From contig CM055876.1 of assembly GCA_029582165.1 (NCBI GenBank), positions 22,344,817-22,408,816 of the forward strand: a stretch of DNA of 64,000 bases, read 5' to 3'. The stretch is from Portulaca oleracea. Lineage: Eukaryota; Streptophyta; Magnoliopsida; Caryophyllales; Portulacaceae. The translations under genes were made by a program, and so were the position numbers. The notes beneath the pieces were generated by a model. The model saw only the letters and a list, made by a program, of their open reading frames with translations. It searched no databases and was not told the DNA's origin. Shown here piece by piece: positions 1 through 11,337 of the stretch; within the stretch, counting starts at the first letter, position 1, and each line of letters starts with the position of its first letter.

Positions 1-659
1 AAGATTATAAACTAGGCTATTTATACTAGGAGAGTCCTAACTCCCTAGGATTCCTTACTTGGCGTGCAAGCCATACTAATTAGACTAGGATTACTCCTAC
101 CAGGCGTGCAAGCCAAGAAATCCTAGTAGTACACGCCTAACTACTCCAACTTCCTCTTGGATTAGGACTCCTTATCCAAAGGGGAGTTGGTTACAACAAC
201 CTTATCCTAATAGGTTTAGGCTTTCCTAATCCAATATGGATTAGTTACAAAATAAGCCAACCTTATCTAGGATAACAACCAATTTGGCGCCTACTCTTCC
301 TATCACACGCCTACTTTGACTTTATAGAACATTCTAGAACAGTTTAGAATGTTCTAGATTTATCTACTCCTAATTAATTAAAACACACCAAAATAATAAA
401 AGCTATAAAAATAAAATACATCCAAAAGAACTCAATTGACGAAATTTGCTCTCATGGACGTGACCTTGGGCCATCTTAGGGTTGCCTGGCGTGTTGTTGT
501 AGACCTTAGGATGTTTGGACATCCTCTTGCCATAAGGAGCACACAATATGTATGGGCCTATGGGTCTCTATGCTCATGTTTTCCTCCAAGATTTGATCTA
601 CCTCCTTATAGATGACTTGGGCCTCCTTTGATGGGCTTGATGTGGGCCGAAATACATCA
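1..659 (-). repeat. 3' LTR of A1 (partial)
   Basis: Matches positions about 4896-5556 (the 5' LTR) almost base for base. It ends, in plus coordinates, with the LTR tip TACATCA complement at 659, directly next to the polypurine tract. The rest of this LTR lies left of the window. It includes a copy of the GAA/TTC five-base-period array (about 327-354). Confidence 0.93.
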
Positions 660-1599
660 TTCCCCCTTGTTGAGAAAAGTTTGTCCTCAAACTTGGGATG
701 TCCTCTTCTTCATTGTAGTAGGGTTTCAAGTCAACCACATTGAATGTTGCACTCCCACCATAATCTTCATTCAAGGAAAGCTTGTATGCGTTTTCTCCGA
801 CTCTGTCTAGGATTTCAAAAGGACCATCAGCCCTCGGGACGAGTTTGCCTTTCCTTTTGGAAGGGAACCTTTCCTTCTTCAAGTGAACCCATACTTGATC
901 TCCTGGTTCGAATACCACTTTCTTCCTCTTCTTGTTAGCCAAGTCTGAAACTTGTTGAGTATACTTGGCTATTCTTCTTCTTACTTCTTCATGGAGCTTT
1001 TGAATTTCTTGGGCTCGTTTGTTAGCTTCATGACTGTAGCTCATAGTAGTATTGATAGGCATGAGATCCATGGGAGTTTTAGGGTTTCTCCCATATACTA
1101 TTTGGAATGGAGATCGCCCCGTTGCTTTGCTAGGTGCTCGATTGAAGGTGAACTCAGCGTGTGGGAGAAGAGTATCCCACCCCTTCTTGTCTTTATTCAC
1201 CAAGGATCTTAGTAAAGAGCCAAGAGTCCGATTGGTGACTTCTGTTTTCCCATCAGTTTGGAGGTGACACGCAGTACTATACTTGAGCTTGGTTCCCAAC
1301 TTTTTCCATAGAGTAACCCAAAAGTGGCTAATGAACATTGCATCCCTATCAGAGACCATAGTCCTTGGTATACCATGAAGCTTAACAACCTCTTGGAAAT
1401 ATAAATCTGCAACTTTGACTGCGTCATAGGTGGTGTGGCATGGAATAAAGTGAGCCATCTTCGAGAACTGATCAACAACCACCATAATTGAGTCTTTCTC
1501 ACGTTGTGTCCTTGGTAGCCCCACGATGAAATCGAGACTAATATCTTCCCAAGGGCCTTGTGGAATCGGCAAGGGCGTGTACAACCCCTGTGGTAGCAC
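598..1599 (-). pseudogene. A1 integrase catalytic core and C-terminus
   Basis: 333-codon open frame. It holds the integrase core of a Ty3/gypsy element: ISLDFIVGLP (first Asp), MVSDRDAMF (second Asp) and TDGKTEVTNR (Glu), the DD35E triad. Further on come FEPGDQVWVHLKKERFP and FNVVDLKPYY, the conserved C-terminal part that precedes the LTR in this lineage. I see no chromodomain. The frame crosses the polypurine tract and ends about 60 bases inside the 3' LTR. Upstream it is separated by a frameshift from the integrase zinc finger (1538-2041), so the polyprotein is broken. Confidence 0.9.
660..672 (-). other. Polypurine tract of A1
   Basis: Minus strand CAACAAGGGGGAA abuts the 3' LTR start TGATGTATTTCGG. 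It has five G where A2-A4 have six, which changes the frame of the pol ORF as it enters the LTR. Confidence 0.85.
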
Positions 1600-2041
1600 G
1601 TGACTCTTTGATCGACAAGTTGCAAGTAGAACACCTCTTCACCATATGCTCGACGTCCTTGGCCATGTGAGGCCAAAAATAGTGTTCTTTCACCATGAGA
1701 TAAGTTTTCTCAATACCGAAGTGCCCTGTTAGACTTCCTCCATGAACTTCTAAGATAAGAAGCTCTCTAAGACTGCTCTTGGGAATACACAGCTGATTCC
1801 CAAGGAATAGGAAGCCATTCTCCACGTGATACTGATCGTTGGGGCGCTTCTTGCAGGTTTCATAGATCTCCTTGAAATCTTCATCTTCTTCATAGAGATC
1901 TTTGATGTGTTCAAGACCTATCACACGTGAGTCAAGAACATGTAATAATAGGTACCTGCGAGATAGGGCGTCTGCTCCTTTGTTCAAGTGACCGACTTTG
2001 TGTTGGATAACAAAGTGGTAAGCTTGCATAAATTCACCCAC
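1538..2041 (-). pseudogene. A1 RNase H end and integrase zinc-finger region
   Basis: The frame contains [13 protein letters not shown] (end of the RNase H / connection region) and then the integrase N-terminal HHCC zinc finger: VHGGSLTGHFGIEKTY followed by HMVKRCSTCN. The frame fails near 1600, after CSTCNLS, where the next domain moves to another frame. It overlaps the preceding RNase H frame near 2041, marking another frameshift. Canonical metal ligands are present, so damage is by indels and not by loss of motif residues. Confidence 0.88.
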
Positions 2042-2553
2042 TTAGCATGGCGTGGGTTGAGCTTGTGTTGCCCTTGTATGTACTTCAATGCTTCATGATC
2101 GCTATGCAATATGAACTCGTGGCCAATAAGATAGTGCCTCCAATGTTCTAGGGCACGAATAATAGCATAGAATTCTTTGTCGTAGGTGCTGTACTTCCTT
2201 CTTGTATTACTGAGTTTCTCACTGTAGTAGGCCAAAGGACGGCCTTCCTGAGACAGTACGGCGCCAATCCCAACTCCAGAAGCATCGCACTCAACTTCAA
2301 ACTTCTTCTCAAAACTTGGTAGAGCAAGAACTGGAGCGGTGCAGAGTTGGTGCTTCACGTTCTCAAATGCCTGTTGAGCTGCTGACGTCCATGAGAACTC
2401 TTTGGATTTCAATAGTTCAGTCATGGGAGCGAGAGTGGTGCTGAAATTCTTTACGAACCTCCTGTAGAAAGAGGCTAAGCCATGGAAGCTCCTGATGTCG
2501 TGAACTAGTCGGTGTAGGCCACTCTTTGATCGCTTTGACTTTCTCTTCATCAA
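1984..2553 (-). pseudogene. A1 RNase H domain
   Basis: Begins with [18 protein letters not shown], the thumb/connection segment after RT, then [16 protein letters not shown] (first catalytic Asp), [20 protein letters not shown] (Glu) and LHSDHEALKYI (Asp). These are the RNase H motifs of Ty3/gypsy RT. It is shifted in frame from RT near 2520 and from the integrase zinc finger near 2040. Confidence 0.88.
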
Positions 2554-3655
2554 CCTGTCTCACGTCAGCGGAGAGTACATAGCCAAGAAAGACTAATTTG
2601 TTGGTGAAGAACTGACACTTGGCAAGATTGCCGTATAGCTGTTCGTGAGCTAGGATCTCCATTACTGATTGTAGATGGTAAACATGATCATCGTCACTCT
2701 TGCTATATACAAGTATGTCGTTAAAGTAGACAACAACACACTTGCCGATAACGGGCTTCAAAACCTGGTTCATTAGTCTCATAAAAGTAGAAGGAGCATT
2801 AGTTAGTCCAAAAGGCACGACTAACCATTCATAGAGACCTCCTTTGGTTTTGAAAGCAGTCTTCCATTCGTCCCCTTCTTTAATCCGGATCTGATAGTAC
2901 CCACTTCGCAGATCGATCTTTGAGAAGACTTGGGCACCATAGAGCTCGTCAAGTAGATCTTCAAGTCTAGGTATAGGAAACCTGTACTTGATAGTGATTT
3001 TGTTGATGGCTCTACAGTCGATACACATGCGTTGACTGCCATCTTTCTTTGGAACCAGTAATGCGGGGACGGCACACGGACTGAGACTTTCCCTGATCAT
3101 ACCCTTGGCTAGGAGCTCATCAACCTGACGTTCGACCTCCTGAGTGTCGCTAGGGTTCATGCGGTATGCCGGCTTGTTAGGTAAGACTGATCCGGGAATG
3201 AGGTCAATCTTATGCTGAATATCACGTTGGGGAGGCAAGCCTGGGGGCATCTCATCTGGAAACACATGAGAATATTTCTCCAATAGAGGAGTGGCGAGAG
3301 GATGGGTGGCGTGATCAGGTTGATCATAACCTTCAGGTTTCTCATGGTTAGGGTTTGTGTTTTGGTCTAGGAGAATGATCTCTTTACGCTCACTAAACTC
3401 ATGATGTTCAGCGTTCATAAGGGTAACGAAGTTTTGATCATTCTTCTGAGGTAGGGACGGATTGGATATTTTGAGTGGAGCTAGGGTTATCTTTTTGTTG
3501 TTGAGCCTGAAAGTGTAAGTATTGGCTCTTCCATTGTGCGTCACGCTCCTGTCAAATAACCAAGGTCGTCCAACCAGAATATGGCAAGCATCCATAGGCA
3601 ATACATCGCACCATAAAGAATCTTGATAGGATTTGCCAATAGAAAAGCTTACCAA
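2417..3655 (-). pseudogene. A1 protease C-terminus and reverse transcriptase, YFND active site
   Basis: 412 codons. It starts inside the protease fold ([20 protein letters not shown]) and passes through a linker into [42 protein letters not shown] (first catalytic Asp present) and [16 protein letters not shown]. The polymerase dyad that should read YFDD reads [12 protein letters not shown]: the first Asp of the pair is Asn. The same change occurs in A4, while F1 and F2 have YFDD. The frame is lost after KEWPTPTS, near 2520. It is separated from the protease N-terminus by an in-frame stop (TGA where relatives have Gln). Confidence 0.9.
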
Positions 3656-3697
3656 ACACCGTTGACTAACTCGTAATCCTTCACCCTGATTGAGCCA

Positions 3698-3919
3698 TCA
3701 AATGGTGTAGGGTTTGGGATGTGGACTAGTCTCTAGCTGAAGTTTGTCCACCATAGTTGTAGAAGCTACATTGGTGCAACTTCCTCCGTCAACGATCAAA
3801 GAACAAACTTTCCCTTTGATTGTGCAGCGAGACTGAAAGATAGCTTCTCGCTGTTGTTGATCTTCAGGAACAATCGAACTGTTGAGGATTCGCCTCATGA
3901 TGAACAATTCGTGAGCCAT
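3698..3919 (-). pseudogene. A1 protease N-terminus fused to the leader ATG (gag missing)
   Basis: 73 codons starting MAHELFIMRR and containing KVCSLIVDGGSCTNVAS, the retropepsin active-site segment (Asp-Gly-Gly in this lineage). In A2 and A3 the same initiator context (...ccATGGC) opens a full gag, and the LVMRRVLNSS segment seen here lies hundreds of codons later. So gag has been removed between the ATG and the protease. A4 has the same arrangement. The frame ends at TGA just before the WLNQGEG segment. Confidence 0.85.
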
Positions 3920-4180
3920 GGAGGAGTCTGGAACGTTCAGTTGACGTTGGGTAAGGAAGGGAATGTGTTTGGGCTGTTTTGTGGAGTTTAGGGTTGCACG
4001 TTGGTATTGAAGGTTTGAAGGTTATGTGTTTGGATTGCAGGTAAGGCTTGTAGAATAGCAGGTTAAGCTATTGGAATAGCAGGTTAAGCTATTGGAATAG
4101 CAGGTTTAACTATTGGAATAGCAGGTTTGGGGATTGGGTTGGAAAAGGTCATGTGTGGTTTGCACTCAAAACAACCTAGA
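3920..4180 (-). other. A1 untranslated leader
   Basis: About 260 bases between PBS and ATG. It contains several near-repeats of a 20-base unit like AACCTGCTATTCCAATAGCTT on the minus strand (about 4040-4130). The same unit occurs in A2, A3 and A4 after their PBS. No ORF of note. Confidence 0.7.
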
Positions 4181-4192
4181 GCTCTGATACCA
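4181..4192 (-). other. Primer-binding site of A1
   Basis: Minus strand TGGTATCAGAGC, complementary to the 3' end of plant initiator tRNA-Met (GCTCTGATACCA). It lies 6 bases from the LTR end. Confidence 0.92.
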
Positions 4193-4912
4193 AAATTATG
4201 ATGTATAATGGGATCAAGAGAATGGTTGATCAATTACACATCATAGGAGAGACGTGCAAACGATCTAAGAGTGGGGTACCACACGTGAATTTGAGTCTAA
4301 GGATGGGGTGATTCACGTGAGATGGGTGAGAATAGGGAAGGGATTTTGCCGTGAGGGTTTTTGTGGTTTCAAGATTCAAGAAGGGCTGAATCTTGAATGG
4401 GAAAAGGGGGTTGATTCTTGGATGGTGAGAAGGAAGGGATTGACGTGAAAGAGGGGAGAGAGAGAGGAGAGTTAACGTGAGGAAAGGAGGGAGGAAGAGG
4501 GTTGAAAGGTTGTTGGAGGAGAGAGAAAGTTGTTATGAGTTTGTTATGGAGAGAGAGGGAGTTGGTTGACCTATTTTGTGAGAAGGGAGGTGGGTGGACG
4601 TTTGAAGGAGTATGGAGGGGGGGTAGAGGGTGACGTTGGAGGGGGTATAAGGTGAGGATAGATATTATCTTTCTAAGAAATAGAAAGATAATGGGATAGA
4701 GCTACATTTCCTACTTGAATCCACAAGAAAGACAACCTAGGGTTTCTTGATCTAGACCGCAACCTAGGATCAAGTTCTTCCTAAACCACTTGGTTACCAC
4801 ACCAAGATACAATAGAAGAGGGGAGAGGGTTAATCCTAACACTTAAGGGGGTAAGCTTAAAGCTTGATTCATATTTCTCAACTGATTGATTTCAAAAGAT
4901 TACAAACTAGGC

Positions 4913-4920
4913 TATTTATA
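4913..4920 (-). promoter_or_regulatory. LTR TATA box (A1)
   Basis: TATAAATA on the minus strand in the context CTAGTATAAATAGCC, conserved in every A LTR. Likely core promoter of the element's RNA. Confidence 0.75.
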
Positions 4921-5217
4921 CTAGGAGAGTCCTAACTCCCCTAGGATTCCTTACTTGGCGTGCAAGCCATACTAATTAGACTAGGATTACTCCTACCTGG
5001 CGTGCAAGCCAAGAAATCCTAGTAGTACACGCCTAACTACAACAACTTCCTCTTGGATTAGGACTCCTAATCCAAAGGGGAGTTGGTTACAACAACCTTA
5101 TCCTAATAGGTTTAGGCTTTCCTAATCCAATATGGATTAGTTACAAAATAAGCTAACCTTATCTAGGATAACAACCAATTTAGCGCCTACTCTTCCTATC
5201 ACACGCCTACTTTGACT

Positions 5218-5250
5218 TTCTAGAACAATCTAGAACAGTTTAGAATGTTC
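5218..5250 (-). promoter_or_regulatory. Heat-shock-element-like array (A1 5' LTR)
   Basis: GAA and TTC triplets alternate with exact five-base spacing over about 33 bases, two of seven triplets imperfect. It is upstream of TATA in transcription sense. See the finding on A LTRs. Confidence 0.6.
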
Positions 5251-5556
5251 TAGATTTATCTACTCCTAATTAATTAAAACACACCAAAATAATAAAAGCT
5301 ATAAAAATAAAATACATCCAAAAAGAACTCAATTGGCGAAATTTGCTCTCATGGACGTGACCTTGGGCCATCTTGGGCTTGCCTGGCGTGTTGTTGCAGA
5401 CGTTAGGATGTTTGGACATCCACTTGCCATAAGGAGCACACAATATGTATGGGCCTATGGGTCTCTATGCTCATGTTTTCCTCCAAGATTCGATCTACCT
5501 CCTTATAGATGAGTTGGGCCTCCTTTGATGGGCTTGATGTGGGCCGAAATACATCA

Positions 5557-5730
5557 GATACTTGTCATACTTTGTTGGAAAGACCAAAGTTGCTTGATAG
5601 GAATATCATGCATCAAGAGACATCTCTACTTCCATCTTATAATATACGGCCTAAGGAGAATGAAAGCAACATTGTGAAGATTATTAAGGAGGAATATCAT
5701 GGGTATGAAGAGCATAAGGGTCTTGTTCTA
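5557..5730 (+). pseudogene. E-like internal fragment (protease-like region)
   Basis: Encodes DTCHTLLERPKLLDRNIMH and PKENESNIVKI, matching E2 (36811-37731) in plus orientation. It stops matching at about 5730, at GGTCTTGTTCT, where C-LTR-like sequence begins. This is the sequence into which A1 inserted. Confidence 0.85.
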
Positions 5731-7909
5731 TACCCTTTCTTTTTCTCAGTTCAAGTGTTTTATTATGTTATATTTTGATTTTCTGATTTCATTCTTTTAG
5801 TTTTTCTATTCTTATTATTTATGCAATGTGATTATTGTGTATAATCAGTAGGGTGTAAATTCTGGAAAAGTTAGGTGGTTAGTTTGGTTGTGTTCATTAT
5901 ACATGTGCTATTAGGTGAATCTCCTTGAGTAATTTGTGTCTTGATTGGATATGTTCATGCTCTGTTAATCACCATTGTTGTTTTTAAGTGTTTAGTAAAT
6001 TAGGATTGGAGTTAGTAAGGTTAGTATTCACGTTAGGATTGATTAGGGGTTAAATTACATGAAGTAAATTTGAGTGGAGAAGCAAGTTAAATTATTGGTT
6101 GATTGATTAAGTATTTATATGGTTTCCTTGGTCTTTCATGTTGCTAGCTTGTTTATGTTTGTAAATTAAATCATGTTTTTATGTGAGTTATGGCATGTAT
6201 ACATGGTAATGTTATTAATCATGTTAAAGTTTGGTAATATTCTTATTCGTGTTTAGGGTAACGTTATTATTATTTCATGCATGTTTTAGGGTTAGAGAAA
6301 GTATTAAAGTTGTTTTCACGTTTTACAGTTTAGTTTTGATGGTAGAAAGTTGATGTTTGGACCTTGGTTGGATGAGATTAAATACCCTTACTCTTAGTCA
6401 ATGTTTTAAGCCCAAATTAGGACCCCGTGATCGGATGGTGAAAGATAGAACCGAAATTATAAATTAAATAAGAACCGGATCGGGACAGTTTTGTTAGTGC
6501 CTAAAGATCGGGTCACCACGATTAGTATAGTTGTGCTTTGATCGAAACCTTTGGACTGGAGGTTCCCCTAGATGTTAGATTTCATAGGAATTTTGCGGAA
6601 CAGACTTTTGAGTTGTATAGCTTGAGTTATAATCGGTTTACCAGAACCTGTTGGAACTAGACCAGTTGGAGAATTTGGTACTTTTAAAGTCTTTAAAGGT
6701 TGATATGGGCTTAGTCGTCATCATATGAGTTTTAGTAGACATCCCAAGGTTTCCGAAAAGTCCAAAACCAGACCCATAGGATGTCGGGAAGTCAAGTTTT
6801 GACCCAAGTTATGTGGAAGCTGTAATCTGTGTTGTTGATAATTTTCATTAATAAAAATGTTGTTTTATGAAAGTGATGTTTTGATCTGGTTATGTGATTA
6901 CTCGGAATGTGTTAGATGAATTAAAGTGTAAATTCATGATTGATGGGAACCTATAGTGTTCCCAGGGGAGGGTTAGGTAGAAGGTAGTTAATACTAACTT
7001 CGAAGGGCGCGTTTTGATTAGAATAATTACTTTTATTTTAGGCCCGAGCTAATTCACGTCGTTAGTGAGCTCAAGTGTGTTCGTCTTAGCTGTGAAGTGA
7101 AGTTAACCAGGTAATGTCTATGCTCTAATCCCCACCGGGATACTCTTTAAATGTGTTTTAATGTTTTCTAATCTGTTTTGAGAATTGCATCCCGAAAAGG
7201 GGACTTTTAAGGAAATGTGGCCATCTGTTTTTTATATTTGTTTATAATTGTTGATTTATGAGTTATTGAAATTGAGATGGTCTTTTATAAGTAGTTTTGT
7301 TATTGGTTTTGATAACCTGGGTTAGGTTTGATTTGAGAGCTGTGAGCTGAGTTGTGCATAAGATACTAACAATTCAAAGTGAAACATTAAGTGGGTTTCG
7401 GGGCATAACCCGGAGTTCAGGATTTGGTATCCTGCCGGGTTATAGACCAGGAGATCAGGGCTTCTTCCCTGATATAGGATAGTGGAAATTTTGATGCCTG
7501 TGGTAGGCGAACTTTGATGCCTGTGGTAGGCGAATAACTTTGATGTCTGTGGTAGGCGAATATCTTTGATGCCTGTGGTAGGCGAATATCTTTTGATGCA
7601 TGTGGTAGGCGAATATCTTTTGATGCCTGTGGTAGGTGATGTTACTCTAAGGGATGTGGTATCCCTCCCGCATAATAATAATAAAATATGGATTGGTTGG
7701 GTTGAGGAAAACAATTAAGGGATTAAAGGTTTGTGAAAGGTTTTGACTTGTTCCCTCTCCCTCAAATGAATTGAAATGAACTTAACTTGTTTTTAACGTT
7801 AGGGGTAGACATTATTGACATTTCCCCCTCATTTTTTTGAAATGTTTTGTTTTCAGGTGAAGATCTATATGCTGGGGATGGGAATTAGAAGTGAGGACGT
7901 CATCGTTAA
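5731..7909 (+). repeat. 5' LTR of element C, part before the B insertion
   Basis: No ORF. Its character is that of a long Tekay/Del-type LTR, with the minisatellite below. It joins, across the B array, to sequence ending CCGGGGCGTTACA followed by a PBS (9122-9144 and 14319-14346), which identifies it as 5' LTR. I could not find a matching TGTAAAA start, so the left end is probably truncated at about 5730. The extent is inferred. Confidence 0.55.
7489..7640 (+). repeat. Minisatellite, six units of about 26 bp
   Basis: Six successive copies of TTTGATGCCTGTGGTAGGCG plus a short variable AAT/ATATC spacer, lying inside the C LTR. The units differ by few substitutions. It gives a spurious minus-strand ORF. 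Confidence 0.9.
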
Positions 7910-8894
7910 TGATGCATAATTGATGGCCTTATGCATCAAGGAGACATTCCATACTCACCTAGAAGAAAGAAGAGCTCAAGTCTCACATATCTCTCTTTCT
8001 AGAAGGGATCAACTCATGTGATCGAATACTTTTGCTCCTTAATTCAAGGACCATGAAGCTACTAAGAATGACGTCCAAAGGTGGATTAATCTACATTCCA
8101 AGAGCTTTCATATGGTTCAAGAATCTTTAGATTTGGTTGAGAATCAAAGGAGTTATCAATATTTGTAATATAGTTTAGTTCATTGTTTTTTTTAATGATG
8201 TAATCATTAGAGTAGATGATGTAAGCCCTAAGTGGCCCATTTCTTGTTTTGTACACGCCATAAGGAGGGCTTGTAACTATAAATACCCCCCTTACGGTGC
8301 CTTGTAATTCAATTCATATTAGAAATACAATCAAACACTTGGTGTTTTCTCTCTAGCTTTTGTGCTAGTCTTTTCGTTTCTCTTGAGGGAGTTTCGAAGT
8401 TATCCCCTTCTTCTATGCAAGGGTGGCATCCTTGATGGTGAAAGGAAGGAATTGAAGAGTTCTTTGAGGTGGTGTGGCTGTATCCTCATCGATCCTTCAA
8501 AAGCCAAATCTACCCAACTATCCATTCCCTTCGTTCATTCAACTACATTCATCCAACCTCACGTCATTCATCAAGAATTGTTCATCCATCCAACGATTCT
8601 TCATCCGTTCATCAAGAATTCAACAAGACTTCATCAAGCACCCAACAAGTAGAATCCTTCTTCTTCAACACGTCCAAGCTTCAACAAACGTGCATCCATT
8701 CAAACGCTTCATTCGTTCATTATCATTCATCATTCGTTCATTTCTTTCTTTGGTAAACGATTTCACTATCTTTCGTTTATCATTTATCCTTATTTCATTC
8801 ATTATTTTGGACTAAGAGTTGGGATTCTTATCTCGTTCTTAAAGATCCTGAATTCTTGTGTAATGTGATCATCCCTTGGTCTCATTATACATCA
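7910..8894 (+). repeat. B LTR copy 1 (985 bp)
   Basis: TGATGCATAATTGATGG...CTCATTATACATCA, flanked on both sides by GTTAA. It begins with the 10-bp-stem hairpin TGATGCATAA/TTATGCATCA. Contains TATAAATA and a U5 rich in TTCATTCA motifs. ORFs in it are repeated in all copies and are not genes. Confidence 0.93.
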
Positions 8895-9312
8895 GTTAAT
8901 TACGTTGTTTTTCTTTTATGAGAAACTTGAAGTTAGTTTTGAGGTTTATTTCTAAGTATGAGTTTGTTAGTTGGTTTACCGTTGGCAGACAGTTGTAGTT
9001 TTCTTTCTCGCCTTGTATTCCTTCGGGGATACGGCAGTGACGCCCAATAAGAGTTTGAGTCTTCCGCTAAATTTTGTCTGTTAATGTTAGTTTGACTTTG
9101 ACTTTTCTATAATTGAATTTCCGGGGCGTTACAGAATGGTATCAGAGCTCTGGGTTACGACCTGGTAGCTACTAAGTGTCTATTAGGTTTTAGGTAAAGC
9201 TTAGGATGCTACGTTCGGAGTGATGAGTGTAGGATGGGGAATGAGATATGTGTCTATTTCTTTGTCTCCTTTTGTGTTATAAGTGCATGCTTGGTTCTTT
9301 TTGATATTTTCA
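8895..9312 (+). repeat. C LTR end and PBS, copy X1
   Basis: About 418 bases of C: the last 239 bases of its 5' LTR (ending GCGTTACA), then TGGTATCAGAGC (about 9137-9148) and the start of the internal region. Repeated at 9990-10396 and 14093-14514. Confidence 0.88.
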
Positions 9313-9989
9313 GATGTAAGCCCTAAGTGGCCCATTTCTTGTTTTGTACACGCCATAAGGAGGGCTTGTAACTATAAATACCCCCCTTACGGTGCCTTGT
9401 AATTCAATTCATATTAGAAATACAATCAAACACTTGGTGTTTTCTCTCTAGCTTTTGTGCTAGTCTTTTCGTTTCTCTTGAGGGAGTTTCGAAGTTATCC
9501 CCTTCTTCTATGCAAGGGTGGCATCCTTGATGGTGAAAGGAAGGAATTGAAGAGTTCTTTGAGGTGGTGTGGCTGTATCCTCATCGATCCTTCAAAAGCC
9601 AAATCTACCCAACTATCCATTCCCTTCGTTCATTCAACTACATTCATCCAACCTCACGTCATTCATCAAGAATTGTTCATCCATCCAACGATTCTTCATC
9701 CGTTCATCAAGAATTCAACAAGACTTCATCAAGCACCCAACAAGTAGAATCCTTCTTCTTCAACACGTCCAAACTTCAACAAACGTGCATCCATTCAAAC
9801 GCTTCATTCGTTCATTATCATTCATCATTCGTTCATTTCTTTCTTTGGTAAACGATTTCACTATCTTTCGTTTATCATTTATCCTTATTTCATTCATTCT
9901 TTTGGACTAAGAGTTGGGATTCTTATCTCGTTCTTAAAGATCCTGAATTCTTGTGTAATGTGATCATCCCTTGGTCTCATTATACATCA
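9313..9989 (+). repeat. B LTR copy 2 (3' two-thirds)
   Basis: Begins abruptly at GATGTAAGCCCTAAG, corresponding to 8217 in copy 1, and runs to TACATCA. The junction with X1 shares GATG between the two partners. Confidence 0.9.
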
Positions 9990-10396
9990 GTTAATTACGT
10001 TGTTTTTCTTTTATGAGAAACTTGAAGTTAGTTTTGAGGTTTATTTCTAAGTATGAGTTTGTTAGTTGGTTTACCGTTGGCAGACAGTTGTAGTTTTCTT
10101 TCTCGCCTTGTATTCCTTCGGGGATACGCGGTGGCCTTAATAAGAGTTTGAGTCTTCCGCTAAATTTTGTGCATAATGTTAGTTTGACTTTGACTTTTCT
10201 ATAATTGAATTTCGGCGTTCTGTAATGGTATCGAGCTCGGTTACGACTGTAGCTACTAAGTGTCTATTAGGTTTTAGGTAAAGCTTAGGATGCTACGTTC
10301 GGAGTGATGAGTGTAGGATGGGGAATGAGATATGTGTCTATTTCTTTGTCTCCTTTTGTGTTATAAGTGCATGCTTGGTTCTTTTTGATATTTTCA
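9990..10396 (+). repeat. C flank copy X2 with clustered small indels
   Basis: Same as X1 but with many short deletions and changes around 10125-10250, for example GGATACGCGGTGGCC where X1 and X3 read GGATACGGCAGTGACG, and a damaged PBS (TGGTATCGAGC). X1 and X3 agree with each other. Confidence 0.85.
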
Positions 10397-11073
10397 GATG
10401 TAAGCCCTAAGTGGCCCATTTCTTGTTTTGTACACGCCATAAGGAGGGCTTGTAACTATACATACCCCCCTTACGGTGCCTTGTAATTCAATTCATATTA
10501 GAAATACAATCAAACACTTGGTGTTTTCTCTCTAGCTTTTGTGCTAGTCTTTTCGTTTCTCTTGAGGGAGTTTCGAAGTTATCCCCTTCTTCTATTCAAG
10601 GGTGGCATCCTTGATGGTGAAAGGAACGAATTGAAGAGTTCTTTGAGGTGGTGTGGCTGTATCCTCATCGATCCTTCAAAAGCCAAATCTATCTAACTAT
10701 CCATTCCCTTCGTTCATTCAACTACATTCATCCAACCTCACGTCATTCATCAAGAATTGTTCATCCATCCAACGATTCTTCATCCGTTCATCAAGAATTC
10801 AACAAGAATTCATCAAGCACCCAAAAAGAAGAATCCTTCTTCTTCAACACGTCCAAGCTTCAACAAACGTGCATCCATTCAAACGCTTCATTCGTTCATT
10901 ATCATTCATCATTCGTTCATTTCTTTCTTTGGTAAACGATTTCACAATCTTTCGTTTATCATTCATCCTTATTTCATTCATTCTTTTGGACTAAGAGTTG
11001 GGATTCTTATCTCGTTCTTAAAGATCCTGAATTCTTGTGTAATGTGATCATCCCTTGGTCTCATTATACATCA
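10397..11073 (+). repeat. B LTR copy 3 (3' two-thirds), acting as 5' LTR
   Basis: Begins at the same internal point as copy 2 and ends TACATCA immediately before AAAATTGGTATCAGAGC, so it now serves as the 5' LTR of the only B internal region. It keeps TATA and everything downstream. Confidence 0.9.
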
Positions 11074-11077
11074 AAAT

Positions 11078-11089
11078 TGGTATCAGAGC
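11078..11089 (+). other. Primer-binding site of B
   Basis: TGGTATCAGAGC, four bases after the LTR. Confidence 0.92.
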
Positions 11090-11337
11090 TTAGGAGTTTG
11101 AATCTCTTAGTTCTTGAAACAATCTTTTTACAATCTTTCCCTCTCCTACACGTTCCCCATCACCCCTACCATCACACGTCCATCACAAAAATTCATCCTC
11201 CGTCCCACGTCCCCACTAAACCCCACAAAGAACCCGTGAGCCCAAACACAAATCCAACCAATTCCCCCTCACGTCCCTTCTATGCTAATCATCCTATCAT
11301 GAGTTTCTTGCGATCTTTGGAATCAAGATAGGTTCTA

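Larger units (their letters stand above)
1..5556 (-). mobile_element. Ty3/gypsy element A1, gag-less, cut by window edge
   Basis: Read on the minus strand: 5' LTR (4199-5556), initiator-Met PBS, a short leader, a broken pol (protease, RT, RNase H, integrase), a polypurine tract and a 3' LTR truncated by the window start. The order PR-RT-RH-IN and the domain motifs place it in Ty3/gypsy (Metaviridae). No gag is present: the first ATG after the PBS leads straight into the protease region. It is inserted in an E-like internal fragment that resumes at 5557; the left target-site copy is outside the window. Several frameshifts make it non-coding today. Confidence 0.93.
4199..5556 (-). repeat. 5' LTR of A1 (1358 bp)
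   Basis: Starts (minus) TGATGTATTTCGGCCCAC and ends CATTATACATCA, next to the PBS. It contains the family marks: two hairpins of the type CTTGGC-n6-GCCAAG, a TATA box, a 9-bp-stem hairpin around tatctttct/agaaagata, and a pyrimidine-rich U5. Confidence 0.93.

Noticed and set aside
7489..7640. Possible CRISPR-like array
   Set aside because: Repeats follow each other with only 2-6 bases between them, so it is a minisatellite, and the sequence is plant.
8362..11331. Repeated 95-113 codon ORFs (8362, 9457, 10648, 13561) as a gene family
   Set aside because: They lie in the B LTR U5 with TTCATTCA runs and recur only because the LTR recurs; no start context or domain.
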